Of a DNA stretch of 24,443 bases, positions 15,692 through 24,200 are shown piece after piece; within the stretch, counting starts at the first letter, position 1; each line of letters begins with the position of its first letter. Source of the DNA: SCTD01 sp038256525 (GTDB taxonomy: Bacteria; Actinomycetota; Actinomycetes; Mycobacteriales; SCTD01); assembly GCA_038256525.1 (NCBI GenBank), contig JBBSKF010000037.1, positions 1-24,443 of the forward strand. The letters are read 5' to 3'. A program made the position numbers and the translations under genes. The notes under the pieces are model-generated. The model ran no database searches. It was not told the DNA's origin and worked only from the letters and a program-made list of their open reading frames with translations.

Positions 15692-16212
15692 GAGCGTCGC
15701 CGCCGGGCAGGCACACTCTCGGGGTCGTCCGGGTCGACGCACGGACCCTTGGCCGCCCAGTCGGGCAGCAGCGCCAGCGTCTCGTCCCCGAACGGGTTGA
15801 TGCCCGGGCCGACCGCCAGCGCATGGGCAACGAGCACGTGCAGGCACTTGACCCGGGTCGGCATGCCGCCCTGAGCGGGGACCCCTTCGAGCACCTCGCG
15901 GCTGTCCCGGCGCGCGACGTAGTCCCGCGCGGCGGCCGCATAGCGGCCGGCCAGCTCGGGATCGACGGCGAGCCGGGCGGTCTGCCGCCTCATGAGGCCG
16001 TCGGCCTCCAGCGTGCCGATCGCCGAGGCCAGCCGGGGGCAGGTCAGGTAGTACAGGGTCGGGAAGGGCGAGCCATCAGGCAGTCGCGGCCGGGTCTCCA
16101 CGACGTCGGGCAGGCCACACCTGCACCGGTGCGCCACCGACGTCATCGCCCGCGGGCGGCGACCCAGCTGCAAGGCGACCGCCTCGACGTCGCGCGCGGC
16201 TGGCTCGTTCAC
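15688..16212 (-). CDS. DUF501 family protein
   Basis: This 174-residue soluble protein of a conserved actinobacterial family has no established biochemical role. Visible features are a Cys cluster near the N-terminus (HRCRCG) with another Cys in YYLTCPR, which could bind metal, and the conserved C-terminal stretch VKCLHVLVAHALAVGPG followed by NPFGDE. GTG 16212 overlaps the stop of ftsB by 4 nt (GTGA), and its own stop overlaps ppx in the same way. The invariant placement between ftsB and ppx (Rv1025 in M. tuberculosis) hints at a link with division or polyphosphate, but that is inference. Confidence 0.9.
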   Translation of the reverse strand: MNEPAARDVEAVALQLGRRPRAMTSVAHRCRCGLPDVVETRPRLPDGSPFPTLYYLTCPRLASAIGTLEADGLMRRQTARLAVDPELAGRYAAAARDYVARRDSREVLEGVPAQGGMPTRVKCLHVLVAHALAVGPGINPFGDETLALLPDWAAKGPCVDPDDPESVPARRRRS

Positions 16213-16769
16213 TCCGCCCCGGGCCGGTCCGCCGCACGGACGCTCCCCCACAGCTGGGTGTACCAGGTTGGCGCCTGCGCATCAGCCGGCGCCTGTTCTG
16301 CCGGAGCCCCTTCCGTCGGGCCGGGCGCCGCGCCGGGCACCGGCTCGGGTTCCAGCAGGACGTAGGCGGTCTCGCCCGGCAGCACGAAGTGCAGCCGCCG
16401 GCGAGCTTCGGCCGCGAGATAGGCCGGGTCCTGCAGCCGGTCGCGTTCCTGCTCGAGGGCGACCACCCGGGCCTGCGCCTGCTGCTGTTGCAGCTGCAGC
16501 TTGCCGATCTCCGAGCGTTGGGCGAGGTAGTCCCGAAGGGGCAACGCGGCGCTGACCAGCACGACCACCAGCACGAGCCCGAGCACTGCGACCCGTGTCC
16601 GCTTCTGGCCGGTCCGGCGCGCCTCCACCCGCATCGCCCGCTCCGGGGCACCGGCCGCGGCCGTGCCACGGCGGACCTGACGGACCGGTCGGCGGGTCGC
16701 CGGGGGGCGAGCACCCGCCGGGCGAGCACCCGCCGGGCGTACGCCTGGCGATCGGCGAGCGGAGCTCAC
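16209..16769 (-). CDS. ftsB: Septum formation initiator FtsB/DivIC
   Basis: This is a bitopic division protein of about 186 residues. An Arg/Ala/Pro-rich cytoplasmic N-terminus is followed by one transmembrane helix (about 59-80) and a Gln-rich extracytoplasmic coiled coil (LQLQQQQAQARVVALEQERDRL). The conserved LAAEARRRLHFVLPGE segment comes next, then a Pro/Ala-rich tail. FtsB-type proteins bridge FtsL and FtsQ in the divisome. Start choice is open. GTG 16769 lies 1 nt after the enolase stop and matches the long N-termini of actinobacterial homologues. ATG 16634 has the better Shine-Dalgarno (GGAG) and would give 141 residues. A 15-bp unit is tandemly repeated in the N-terminal part. Confidence 0.88.
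   Translation of the reverse strand: MSSARRSPGVRPAGARPAGARPPATRRPVRQVRRGTAAAGAPERAMRVEARRTGQKRTRVAVLGLVLVVVLVSAALPLRDYLAQRSEIGKLQLQQQQAQARVVALEQERDRLQDPAYLAAEARRRLHFVLPGETAYVLLEPEPVPGAAPGPTEGAPAEQAPADAQAPTWYTQLWGSVRAADRPGAE
16705..16740. repeat. 15-bp tandem repeat inside ftsB
   Basis: GGGCGAGCACCCGCC is present twice in a row (16705-16719, 16720-16734), followed by a partial third unit. It encodes the AGARP repeats of the disordered FtsB N-terminus. Copy number may vary between strains. Confidence 0.8.
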
Positions 16770-16770
16770 G

Positions 16771-18066
16771 CTAGATCGTGCCGCTGCCGGCATGGAAGCG
16801 GGGGAAGGCAGCGGCGCCGGCGTAGCGGGCGGCGTCGTCGAGCTCCTCCTCGATGCGCAGCAGCTGGTTGTACTTCGCGACCCGCTCGGACCGCGCCGGG
16901 GCGCCGCTCTTGATCTGGCCGCAGTTCGTGGCCACCGCGAGGTCGGCGATCGTCGTGTCCTCGGTCTCGCCGGAACGGTGGCTCATCATCGAGCGGTAGC
17001 CGCTGCGGTGCGCGAGGTCTACCGCATCGAGAGTCTCTGTCAGCGTGCCGATCTGGTTGACCTTGACCAGCAGTGCGTTCGCACACCCCTTGCCGATGCC
17101 GTTGGCCAGCCGCGAGGTGTTGGTCACGAACAGGTCGTCGCCGACGATCTGCACGCGCCCGCCGAGCACCGCGGTGAGCCGCTCCCAGCCGTCCCAGTCC
17201 CCCTCGTCCAACGGGTCCTCGATCGACACGATGGGATAGGCGCCGAGCAGTTCGTCGTAGTAGGCCGTCATCTCGTCGCTGGTCTTCGCGGCGCCTTCGA
17301 ACCGATAGCCCGCCTCGTCGTGGAACTCACTCGCCGCCACGTCCAGCGCCAGCGCAATGTCGCGGCCGGGAGTGAAGCCGGCGGCGCTGATCGCCTCCAG
17401 CAGCAGGTCCAGGGCGTCCCGGTTGGTCGGCAGGTTCGGCGCGAAACCGCCCTCGTCGCCGACGCTCGTGACGAGGCCGCGGCCCTTCAGCACCGCTTTG
17501 AGCGAGTGGTAGGTCTCCGCCCCCCAGCGCAGCGCCTCGGCGAAGGTCGCCGCCCCGATCGGCGCGATCATGAACTCCTGCACGTCCACGTTGGTGTCGG
17601 CGTGGGCGCCGCCGTTGAGCACGTTGAGCATCGGCACCGGCAGCAGGTGGGCGTTCGGTCCACCGACGTAGCGGAACAGCGGCAGGCCACAGGAGTCCGC
17701 GGCGGCCTTCGCCACGGCGAGGCTCACGCCCAGGATGGCGTTGGCCCCCAGACGGCCCTTGTCCGGTGTGCCGTCGAGGTCGAGCAGCGCCTGGTCGACG
17801 ACCCGCTGCTCGGTCGCCTCGATGCCGACCAGTTCGGGACCGATCGTGTCGAGAACGGCGGTGACGGCGCGCGCCACACCCTTGCCGGCGTAGCGGCTGG
17901 TGTCGCCGTCGCGCAGTTCGACTGCTTCGTACGCCCCGGTGCTCGCCCCGCTCGGCACCGCCGCACGGGTGAGCGTGCCGTCGTCGAGCGCGACCTCGAC
18001 CTCGACGGTGGGGTTGCCGCGCGAGTCGAGGATCTCGCGGGCACCGACGGCCTCGATGACGGGCAC
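16771..18066 (-). CDS. eno: Enolase (phosphopyruvate hydratase)
   Basis: This 431-residue glycolytic enzyme interconverts 2-phosphoglycerate and phosphoenolpyruvate. It starts with the family N-terminus (EAVGAREILDSRGNPTVEVEV). The substrate loop SGASTG is present, and the enolase signature LLVKVNQIGTLTET contains catalytic Lys335. MSHRSGETED follows near the C-terminus. Length matches the usual 425-432. GTG 18066 has GGAG 4 nt upstream. Upstream frames belong to shadows. A 77-bp gap from the MOSC-like gene contains TAGGGT, a -10-like hexamer, so eno may have its own promoter. ftsB follows after 1 nt. Order eno-ftsB-DUF501-ppx is as in M. tuberculosis. Confidence 0.98.
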   Translation of the reverse strand: MPVIEAVGAREILDSRGNPTVEVEVALDDGTLTRAAVPSGASTGAYEAVELRDGDTSRYAGKGVARAVTAVLDTIGPELVGIEATEQRVVDQALLDLDGTPDKGRLGANAILGVSLAVAKAAADSCGLPLFRYVGGPNAHLLPVPMLNVLNGGAHADTNVDVQEFMIAPIGAATFAEALRWGAETYHSLKAVLKGRGLVTSVGDEGGFAPNLPTNRDALDLLLEAISAAGFTPGRDIALALDVAASEFHDEAGYRFEGAAKTSDEMTAYYDELLGAYPIVSIEDPLDEGDWDGWERLTAVLGGRVQIVGDDLFVTNTSRLANGIGKGCANALLVKVNQIGTLTETLDAVDLAHRSGYRSMMSHRSGETEDTTIADLAVATNCGQIKSGAPARSERVAKYNQLLRIEEELDDAARYAGAAAFPRFHAGSGTI

Positions 18067-18143
18067 AGTTCTCCAACAGCTGGGGGGTGTCCGGATCGCG
18101 ACCCTACCGGCGGACCTCCGGCTGCCCTGGGAGGCGCCCCGCA

Positions 18144-18722
18144 TCAGCCCCGAAACAGGCGGGCGCCGCGCTCGATCCGGGCCGAGCCGCCGGCCCGGAC
18201 GTAGAAGCCGCGGACCCCGCCGTCGAGGTCGCTCATCGCCCGCTGGACGTCGTCGTCCACCGGTCCCACGCCGCGACCCAGGCAGAAGCGGCTGAACTCC
18301 ACGCAGGGGGAGGCGACCGCCGGGTCGACGAGCGCGAGCAGCTCGCCGTCCGGGCCCTCGAGGTGCAGCGGGCCCGCCAGATCGTCGATGGACCATGAGC
18401 TCCCGGTGTCGAGCAGCAGGCTCTCCCCGGCCACCCCGTCGACCAGGTGCGGCCCGTAGGTCCGGCGCAGCTGCGCGTAGTGCGCCCGCGGAAGCACGGA
18501 CAGGCCGTTGGTCAGCCGCACGTTGCGGCTGTCGGGATGGTCGGCGTGGTGCACGTCGAGCACAGGTCCGTCAGCGCTGTGCCCGACGACGCCGCGCGGA
18601 CCGATTTCCAGCGCCTCGACCTCGAGCAACGGCGACGGGTCATAGACCCGAGCGCCCCGCTCGCCCGGCTTGAGCCGGGACCGCTGCACCTGCAGCCGGA
18701 CGACGGTGCCGATCAGATCCAC
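18144..18722 (-). CDS. MOSC-domain-like protein
   Basis: This 192-residue soluble protein has the plan of short MOSC proteins (the molybdenum cofactor sulfurase C-terminal domain, a beta-rich fold). Features are an N-terminal strand (GTVVRLQVQRSRLKPG), a VLDVHHADHPDSRNV region, HYAQLRRTYGPHLVDGVAGES resembling the AGENL region of MOSC, and a late Cys pair in CVEFSRFC. MOSC domains handle sulfur carried on cysteine or molybdenum cofactor. No partner enzyme is in the window, so the reaction is unknown. GTG 18722 is the first start; the Shine-Dalgarno is weak. It lies 16 bp after the helix-turn-helix gene. Confidence 0.65.
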   Translation of the reverse strand: MDLIGTVVRLQVQRSRLKPGERGARVYDPSPLLEVEALEIGPRGVVGHSADGPVLDVHHADHPDSRNVRLTNGLSVLPRAHYAQLRRTYGPHLVDGVAGESLLLDTGSSWSIDDLAGPLHLEGPDGELLALVDPAVASPCVEFSRFCLGRGVGPVDDDVQRAMSDLDGGVRGFYVRAGGSARIERGARLFRG

Positions 18723-18738
18723 CGGGCGGATCGCTGCG

Positions 18739-18942
18739 TCAGCGAGCAGTCGACGCGTTGGCGCGTCCAGGCCCGATCAGGTAGTCCTCCAGGGACTGTT
18801 GCGTGACGTAGACGATGCCTTCCTCGTCTGGACGTCCGGCCAACTCCCCCGCGAAGATCAGCCGATAGACCTCAGCCCCGCTGATACCCAAGCGAGCAGC
18901 GACGTCCGGGGTACGCAGGCGGCGCTCGGCCATGTGCTCCAC
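18739..18942 (-). CDS. Small helix-turn-helix DNA-binding protein (excisionase/MerR-like HTH_17)
   Basis: The protein has 67 residues, of which about 10-60 form an excisionase-type winged helix-turn-helix. Its pattern is LRTPDVAARLGISGAEVYRL followed by a wing and YVTQQSLEDYL. Such proteins bind DNA as small regulators or recombination directionality factors; there is no integrase in the window, so a regulator is more likely. The start is GTG 18942, or ATG 18933 (64 residues); neither has a well-spaced Shine-Dalgarno. The gene starts 9 nt after the stop of the small ORF before it, suggesting coupling, and it lies between mazG and eno. Confidence 0.75.
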   Translation of the reverse strand: MEHMAERRLRTPDVAARLGISGAEVYRLIFAGELAGRPDEEGIVYVTQQSLEDYLIGPGRANASTAR

Positions 18943-18951
18943 GCCGCAACA

Positions 18952-19155
18952 TTACGCCTCGTCGTCGCCCAAGAGATCTCCGAGCTCGGGCCAGAGCTTC
19001 GACGTCAGCAAGCGGATCGCGCGCCGCACCTCCTGGCGCCCAGCGGCCGGTGCGGACACCTCCGCGAGGTCCAACGCGAACAGCACCGTTGCGACTTCCT
19101 CTCGGGAGAGGGAGATCTGGTCAGGAAGTCGGGCGAACGACTCGCGCTCGGGCAC
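18952..19155 (-). CDS. Unrecognised 67-residue acidic protein
   Basis: I do not recognise this protein. It is acidic and mostly helical (SREEVATVLFALDLAEV; VRRAIRLLTSKLWPELGDLL), with no membrane segment or cysteine. I set the start at GTG 19155 because TACGGT (19167-19162), a TANNNT -10 match, ends 6 nt before it, as in other likely leaderless genes here. A longer form from GTG 19197 would overlap the mazG end and adds a Gly/Pro-rich stretch. It lies 25 bp after mazG and 9 bp before the helix-turn-helix gene, so the pair may form a small regulatory unit. Confidence 0.6.
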   Translation of the reverse strand: MPERESFARLPDQISLSREEVATVLFALDLAEVSAPAAGRQEVRRAIRLLTSKLWPELGDLLGDDEA

Positions 19156-19180
19156 GAGCAAACCGTAGCCCGCGGGACTG

Positions 19181-20158
19181 TCACCTCCACCGGGCACTCC
19201 ACTGCTCGGGTGTCAGGCTGCGCGGGTCCGTGCCTTCGGACGCCAGCTCGGCCTCCACCGCAGCGAGCCGGTCCAGGAACGCCCGCGCCGTCGCGCGAAG
19301 GGCCGCCTCGGGATCGGTCCCTTCCTGCCGGCACCTGGCGACGAGGTCCCACAGCCGGCCGCCGAGCCCTTCGTAGGCCGGGACAGGGGCGCCGAGGCGC
19401 GAGGCGCGCTTCTGCAGCTTGGCGGCCAGCGCCAGCGCCGGCTGCGACAGCGGGACGCCGTCGGTGACCGAGGTGCGGCCCTTCTCGGCCGACTTCAGTG
19501 CCTCCCACGATCCTTCGAGGTCGTCGGCGCTGCCCCCGGCGAACACGTGCGGGTGGCGGCGTACGAGCTTGTCGACCAGGTCGCCCGCGACGTCGTCGAT
19601 GGACCAGGGCTGCACGCCCTCCTGCGCCAGCCGGGCGTGGAACACCACCTGCAGCAGAACGTCGCCGAGCTCCTCGCGCAGGTCGACCAGGTTGCTGTCC
19701 TCGAGGGCCTGGTAGGCCTCGTAGGCCTCTTCGAGCAGGTACGGCCGGAGGCTGTCATGGGTCTGGTCGGCGTCCCAGGGGCAGCCACCGGGCGAGCGCA
19801 GTCGGTTCATCACGGCCACCACGTCGAGCAGCCGGGCACCCGGCAGATCGTACGAGCCGTGGACCAGCTCGACCGGCGCACCGCCGGCCACGGCCGCGCG
19901 TCCCAGCGCCCGGACCAGGTCGGGCTCGGGAGCGAGCCAGACGACGGTCTGCCCGGCCGCCGCGCGGGTGATCAGGACCGCCGCATCGGCGGCCTCGACC
20001 GAGACGGCGATGCCGGCGTCGTGCAGGAAGGGCAGCTGGGCGCAGCCTGCGTCCGACGTGGACACCGGTCCGGCACGCAGCGCCTCCCAGGCCGGCCAGG
20101 ACAGCAGGCCCGGTGGCACGCGGGGGGAGCAGGCGACCAGGACGACGCGCCCTGTCAC
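19181..20158 (-). CDS. mazG: Nucleoside triphosphate pyrophosphohydrolase MazG
   Basis: This 325-residue enzyme hydrolyses (d)NTPs to NMP and pyrophosphate, cleaning the nucleotide pool of damaged or aberrant nucleotides. The MazG metal-binding motif is seen as Glu143-Glu144, Glu147 and, 16 residues later, Glu163-x2-Asp166 (EELGDVLLQVVFHARL). LRSPGGCPWDADQTHDSLRPYL is the typical entry to the domain. An N-terminal extension of about 110 residues resembles a tetrapyrrole-methylase-like remnant, as found in actinobacterial MazG proteins. Its GTG at 20158 shares one base with the TAG of the upstream foldase gene (TAGTG), so they are coupled. Corresponds to Rv1021. Confidence 0.95.
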   Translation of the reverse strand: MTGRVVLVACSPRVPPGLLSWPAWEALRAGPVSTSDAGCAQLPFLHDAGIAVSVEAADAAVLITRAAAGQTVVWLAPEPDLVRALGRAAVAGGAPVELVHGSYDLPGARLLDVVAVMNRLRSPGGCPWDADQTHDSLRPYLLEEAYEAYQALEDSNLVDLREELGDVLLQVVFHARLAQEGVQPWSIDDVAGDLVDKLVRRHPHVFAGGSADDLEGSWEALKSAEKGRTSVTDGVPLSQPALALAAKLQKRASRLGAPVPAYEGLGGRLWDLVARCRQEGTDPEAALRATARAFLDRLAAVEAELASEGTDPRSLTPEQWSARWR

Positions 20159-21210
20159 TACTCGGCTGCGGGGGGTGCGGGCGGCTGCCCGTCGGGGATC
20201 AGCTCGCTCGGGGCCTGTTCCGGCCCGGTCCCAGGCGCCGGAGTGAGCACCCCGTTCGGGTTCGGGACGGCGGCAACCGTGACGTTCTCCGCGTCCCAGC
20301 GCCCGAACCGTGGGTTGACGCTGACGTCGAGCCGCTCGGCGGTCTCACGCAGGACGGTCAGCGTCGCCTGCTGGCGCTGTTCCTGCAGCAGCGCACGCCG
20401 CAGATCCGGCGTCGCCTGCTCCAGCGTCGTGGTCTGTCGCTCGACGACGTTGATGACGTGCCAGCCGAACTGGGTGTTGACCACCTCGAAGGCGCCCGGC
20501 GGGGAGCTGAACAGCACCTGCTCGAACTCCGGGACGAAGTCTCCGCGACCGGCGAACCCGAGGTCACCGCCATTGTCCTTCGAGGGGTCGGTGGAGAACT
20601 GGGCAGCCAGCGCCGCGAAACGACTCGGGTCTGCCCTGACCTGGTCCAGCAGCATCCGGGCCGTCGCCTCGTCGGGCACCAGGATGTGCCGGGAGCGCAC
20701 CTTGTCGTACTGCGCGATGTTGGACTCGTAGAGCTCGGCCAGCTGTGCCGCCGGGACGCGGACGTCCTGGGTCAGCCGACCGGCGAGCTCGTCCTCCAGC
20801 ACGATGTCGCGCACGAAGCGCGGGAGGTCCTGCGGCTGGACCCCGCCCTGTGCCGCCCGCATCTCGAGGGCCACCCGACCACCGAGCTCGGTCACGAACC
20901 TCTCGATCTGCTCGTCGACGTCGTCGTCGGAGACCTGCACGTCGGCTTGCCGGGCCGCGTCCTCCAGCAGGAGGCGGTTGATCAGTCGGGACAGGCTCTG
21001 CTGTTGGAAGGCGGCCGGGTCCGCGCCGAGCTCCTGTGCGGCCTGCGGATCGGACAGGCCGCGTTCCACCACCTCGAGCAGCGCGTCGATGGTGATCTGC
21101 TGGTCGCCGACCACCGCGGCGGCCCCGGAGCGGGTCCGCGCGTCACCGCAGCCGCTGAGCAGGAGCACAGCCAGGGCGGCAAGCGCCAGCCTGCCAGGGG
21201 GGCGGGTCAC
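20158..21210 (-). CDS. SurA/PPIC-type peptidyl-prolyl isomerase lipoprotein
   Basis: This 350-residue exported lipoprotein has a signal peptide with lipobox LLSGC (lipid-modified Cys21). An N-terminal SurA-like chaperone region covers about 35-150. A parvulin (PPIC) domain at about 172-257 shows SRHILV, NGGDLGFAGRGDFVPEFE and FGWHVINV. A Pro-rich tail ends the protein. It probably helps secreted proteins fold on the outer side of the membrane. GTG 21210 is the only start giving a proper signal peptide; GGAAGG lies a rather long 11 nt upstream. It lies 61 bp downstream of mfd. The same gene stands between mfd and mazG in many actinobacteria, but not in M. tuberculosis as I recall it. Confidence 0.9.
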   Translation of the reverse strand: MTRPPGRLALAALAVLLLSGCGDARTRSGAAAVVGDQQITIDALLEVVERGLSDPQAAQELGADPAAFQQQSLSRLINRLLLEDAARQADVQVSDDDVDEQIERFVTELGGRVALEMRAAQGGVQPQDLPRFVRDIVLEDELAGRLTQDVRVPAAQLAELYESNIAQYDKVRSRHILVPDEATARMLLDQVRADPSRFAALAAQFSTDPSKDNGGDLGFAGRGDFVPEFEQVLFSSPPGAFEVVNTQFGWHVINVVERQTTTLEQATPDLRRALLQEQRQQATLTVLRETAERLDVSVNPRFGRWDAENVTVAAVPNPNGVLTPAPGTGPEQAPSELIPDGQPPAPPAAE

Positions 21211-21271
21211 GAGGACGCATTCCTTCCGGGAGATCCGATGTCGGCTACAGATTGCCAGAGGTTGGGGAATG

Positions 21272-24200
21272 TCACCGGAAGCCCACCGCCGCGGCCGCCG
21301 CCGCCGCCCCGAGATCATCGCCGCAGACCGCGTCGAGCAGCTGGCGGCACCAGTCGAGCAGGTCGAGGTCGCGCACCGGCTGTCCGCCGATCCGCGCTGT
21401 CGTCGGGCGGGGCACCAGCACCATCCCGGTCGGGGTCTTGACCACCGAACGGGGGTAGAGCCGCTGCAGACGCATCGTCTGCGACTCGCGCAGCCGCAGG
21501 GGGAGGAACCGGATCGCGTTGCCCTGGACACCCACCTCGGTCAGGCCGAAGCGGCGTGCGAGCACACGGAACGACGCCACGGCGAGCAGCCTGGACGCCG
21601 GGTCCGGCAGCGGGCCGTAGCGGTCCTGCAGCTCCTCCCGCACCGCGGCGATGGCCGCCTCGTCGTGGGCCGCAGCCAGCCGGCGGTAGGCCTCGAGGCG
21701 CAGCCGCTCACCCGGGATGTAGTCGTGCGGCAGGTGCGCGTCCACCGGCAGGTCGACCCGGGTGTCGGCGAGCTCCTGCTGTTCCGGGGCGCCCCCCCGC
21801 TTGAAGTCGGACACCGCCTCGCCGACCAGGCGCATGTAGAGGTCGAAACCGACGCTCGCGATGTGACCGGACTGCTCGCCCCCGAGCAGGTTTCCGGCGC
21901 CGCGGATCTCCAGGTCCTTCATCGCCACCGCCATCCCGGCCCCGATCTCGGTGTTCTGCGCGATGGTCGCGAGCCGGTCGTGGGCCAGCTCGGTCAGCGG
22001 CTTGTCCGGTGGATAGGTGAAGTACGCGTACGCCCGTTCCCGTCCCCGCCCGACCCGGCCGCGGATCTGGTGCAGCTGGGAAAGGCCGAAAGCATCTGCC
22101 TTGTCGACGATCAGGGTGTTGGCGTTGGGGATGTCCAGGCCCGACTCGACGATCGTCGTGCACACCAGGACGTCGTAGTCCTTCTCCCAGAAGCCGACCA
22201 TGACCTGCTCGAGGGCGTCCTCGTTCATCTGGCCGTGGCCGGTCGCGACCCGCGCCTCCGGCACGAGCCGGCGGATGCGGGCGGCGACGCGGTCGATGGA
22301 CTCGACCCGGTTGTGCAGGAAGAAGATCTGTCCCTCGCGCAGGAGCTCGCGCCGGATGGCCGCGCCGATCTGCTTCTCGTCATAGACCCCGACGAAGGTC
22401 AGCACCGGGTGACGCTCCTCGGGCGGGGTCAGGATCGTCGACATCTCGCGGATCCCGGTCAGGCTCATCTCCAGGGTGCGCGGGATCGGCGTGGCACTCA
22501 TGGTGAGCACGTCCACGGCGGTGCGCATCTGCTTGAGGAACTCCTTGTGCTCCACGCCGAAGCGCTGCTCCTCGTCGACGATGACCAGGCCGAGGTCGTG
22601 AAACTGCGTCTGCCTGCTCAGCAACCGGTGCGTCCCGATGACGACGTCGACCGTGCCGCTCGTCACCCCGTCCATCACCTCGCGCTGCTCGGCTCCCGAG
22701 TTGAAGCGGCTGACCGCGCGTACCTGCACGGGGAACTGCTGGAAGCGGTCGCGGAAGGTGTTGTAGTGCTGCTGCACGAGCAGCGTCGTCGGCACGAGGA
22801 TCGCCACCTGCTTGCCGTCCTGCACGGCTTTGAACGCGGCGCGTACGGCGATCTCGGTCTTGCCGTAGCCGACGTCGCCCATGATGACGCGGTCCATCGG
22901 GACCGGCTTCTCCATGTCGGCCTTGACCTCGTCGATGGCCTCGAGCTGGTCGGGTGTCTCGACGTAGGGGAAGGCGTCCTCGAGCTCGCGCTGCCACGGT
23001 GTGTCGGGGCCGAAGGCGTAGCCGGGGGCGGCCATCCGGGCGCTGTAGAGCTGGATCAGGCCGGCGGCGATGTCCCTCACGGCCTTCTTCGCCCGGCCCT
23101 TGCGCTTGGCCCAGTCGCCGCCGCCGAGCTTGTCGAGGCTCGGCGCCTCGCCGCCGACGTAACGGGTGACCAGCTCGAGCTGGTCGGTCGGCACGAACAC
23201 CCGATCGCCGGGCTGCCCCCGCTTGCTCGGCGCGAACTCCAGGATGAGGTATTCCCGGGTGGCCCCCTGCACGGTCCGCTGCACCATGTCGAGGTAGCGC
23301 GCGACCCCGTGGTGCTCGTGCACGACCGTGTCCCCGGTCCGCAGCTGGACCGGGTCGACGACGTTCTTGCGGCGGCTGGGCAGCCGGCGGCTGACGTCCT
23401 TGCTGCCGGCGCCCCGGGTGCCGGTCAGGTCGGACTCGGTCAGCACCACGGTGCGCAGCAGCTCGCTGCGGAAGCCGGTCTGCAGACAGCCGGTCGTCAG
23501 ATGCACCAGCCCGCTGGTCGGGCCGTCGGGCAGGTGCTCGTCCAGCCGGGCCGGCACCTCGGCGTCGCGCAGCAGCTCGAGCAGCCGCTGCCCGGGACCG
23601 TGCCCCTCGGTCGTGACGACGACCCGCCAGTCCTCGGTCACCCACCGCCGCAGGTCGCCGATCGCGCGCTCGATCTCCCCGCGGTAGGCCGGTGGGGAGC
23701 TCGCGGCCAGGACCGCCGCGTCGTCCTCGAGATCCTCGTCGGCCGTGAACGGACTCAGCGACCACCACGGCAGTCCGCTGTTGGCAGCGTGCTCCTTCAC
23801 CTCGATCAAGGTCTTGTACGCGGCGGCGCCCAGGTCGATGGGTGCCGTCCCGCCGACCGCCGCCGTCGCCCAGGAGGCCTCGAGGAACTCCTGGCTGGTG
23901 CGCACCAGGTCGTGGGCGCGGGTGCGCACCTTCTCGGGGTCGCAGACGACGACACTCGCGTCGGACGGCAGCTCGTCGAGCAGCAGGCGAAGCTCGTCCA
24001 CGAGCACCGGGGCGAGCGCCTCCATCCCCTCGACGGGGTGGCCGGCCGCGATGCGCGAACAGATGTCGGCGAGCTCCGGGTGCAGCTCGGCGAGCTTGCG
24101 CGCGCGCTCGCGTACGTCCTCGGTGAGCAGCAGCTCGCGGCACGGCGGTGCCCACAGGCCGTGTGCGCTCGCGTGGGGTGTCTTCGGCAGGCTCCGCTGG

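Noticed and set aside
14912..15874. 320-codon plus-strand frame opposite ppx
   Set aside because: Complement of the well-supported ppx and DUF501 genes; no recognisable protein.
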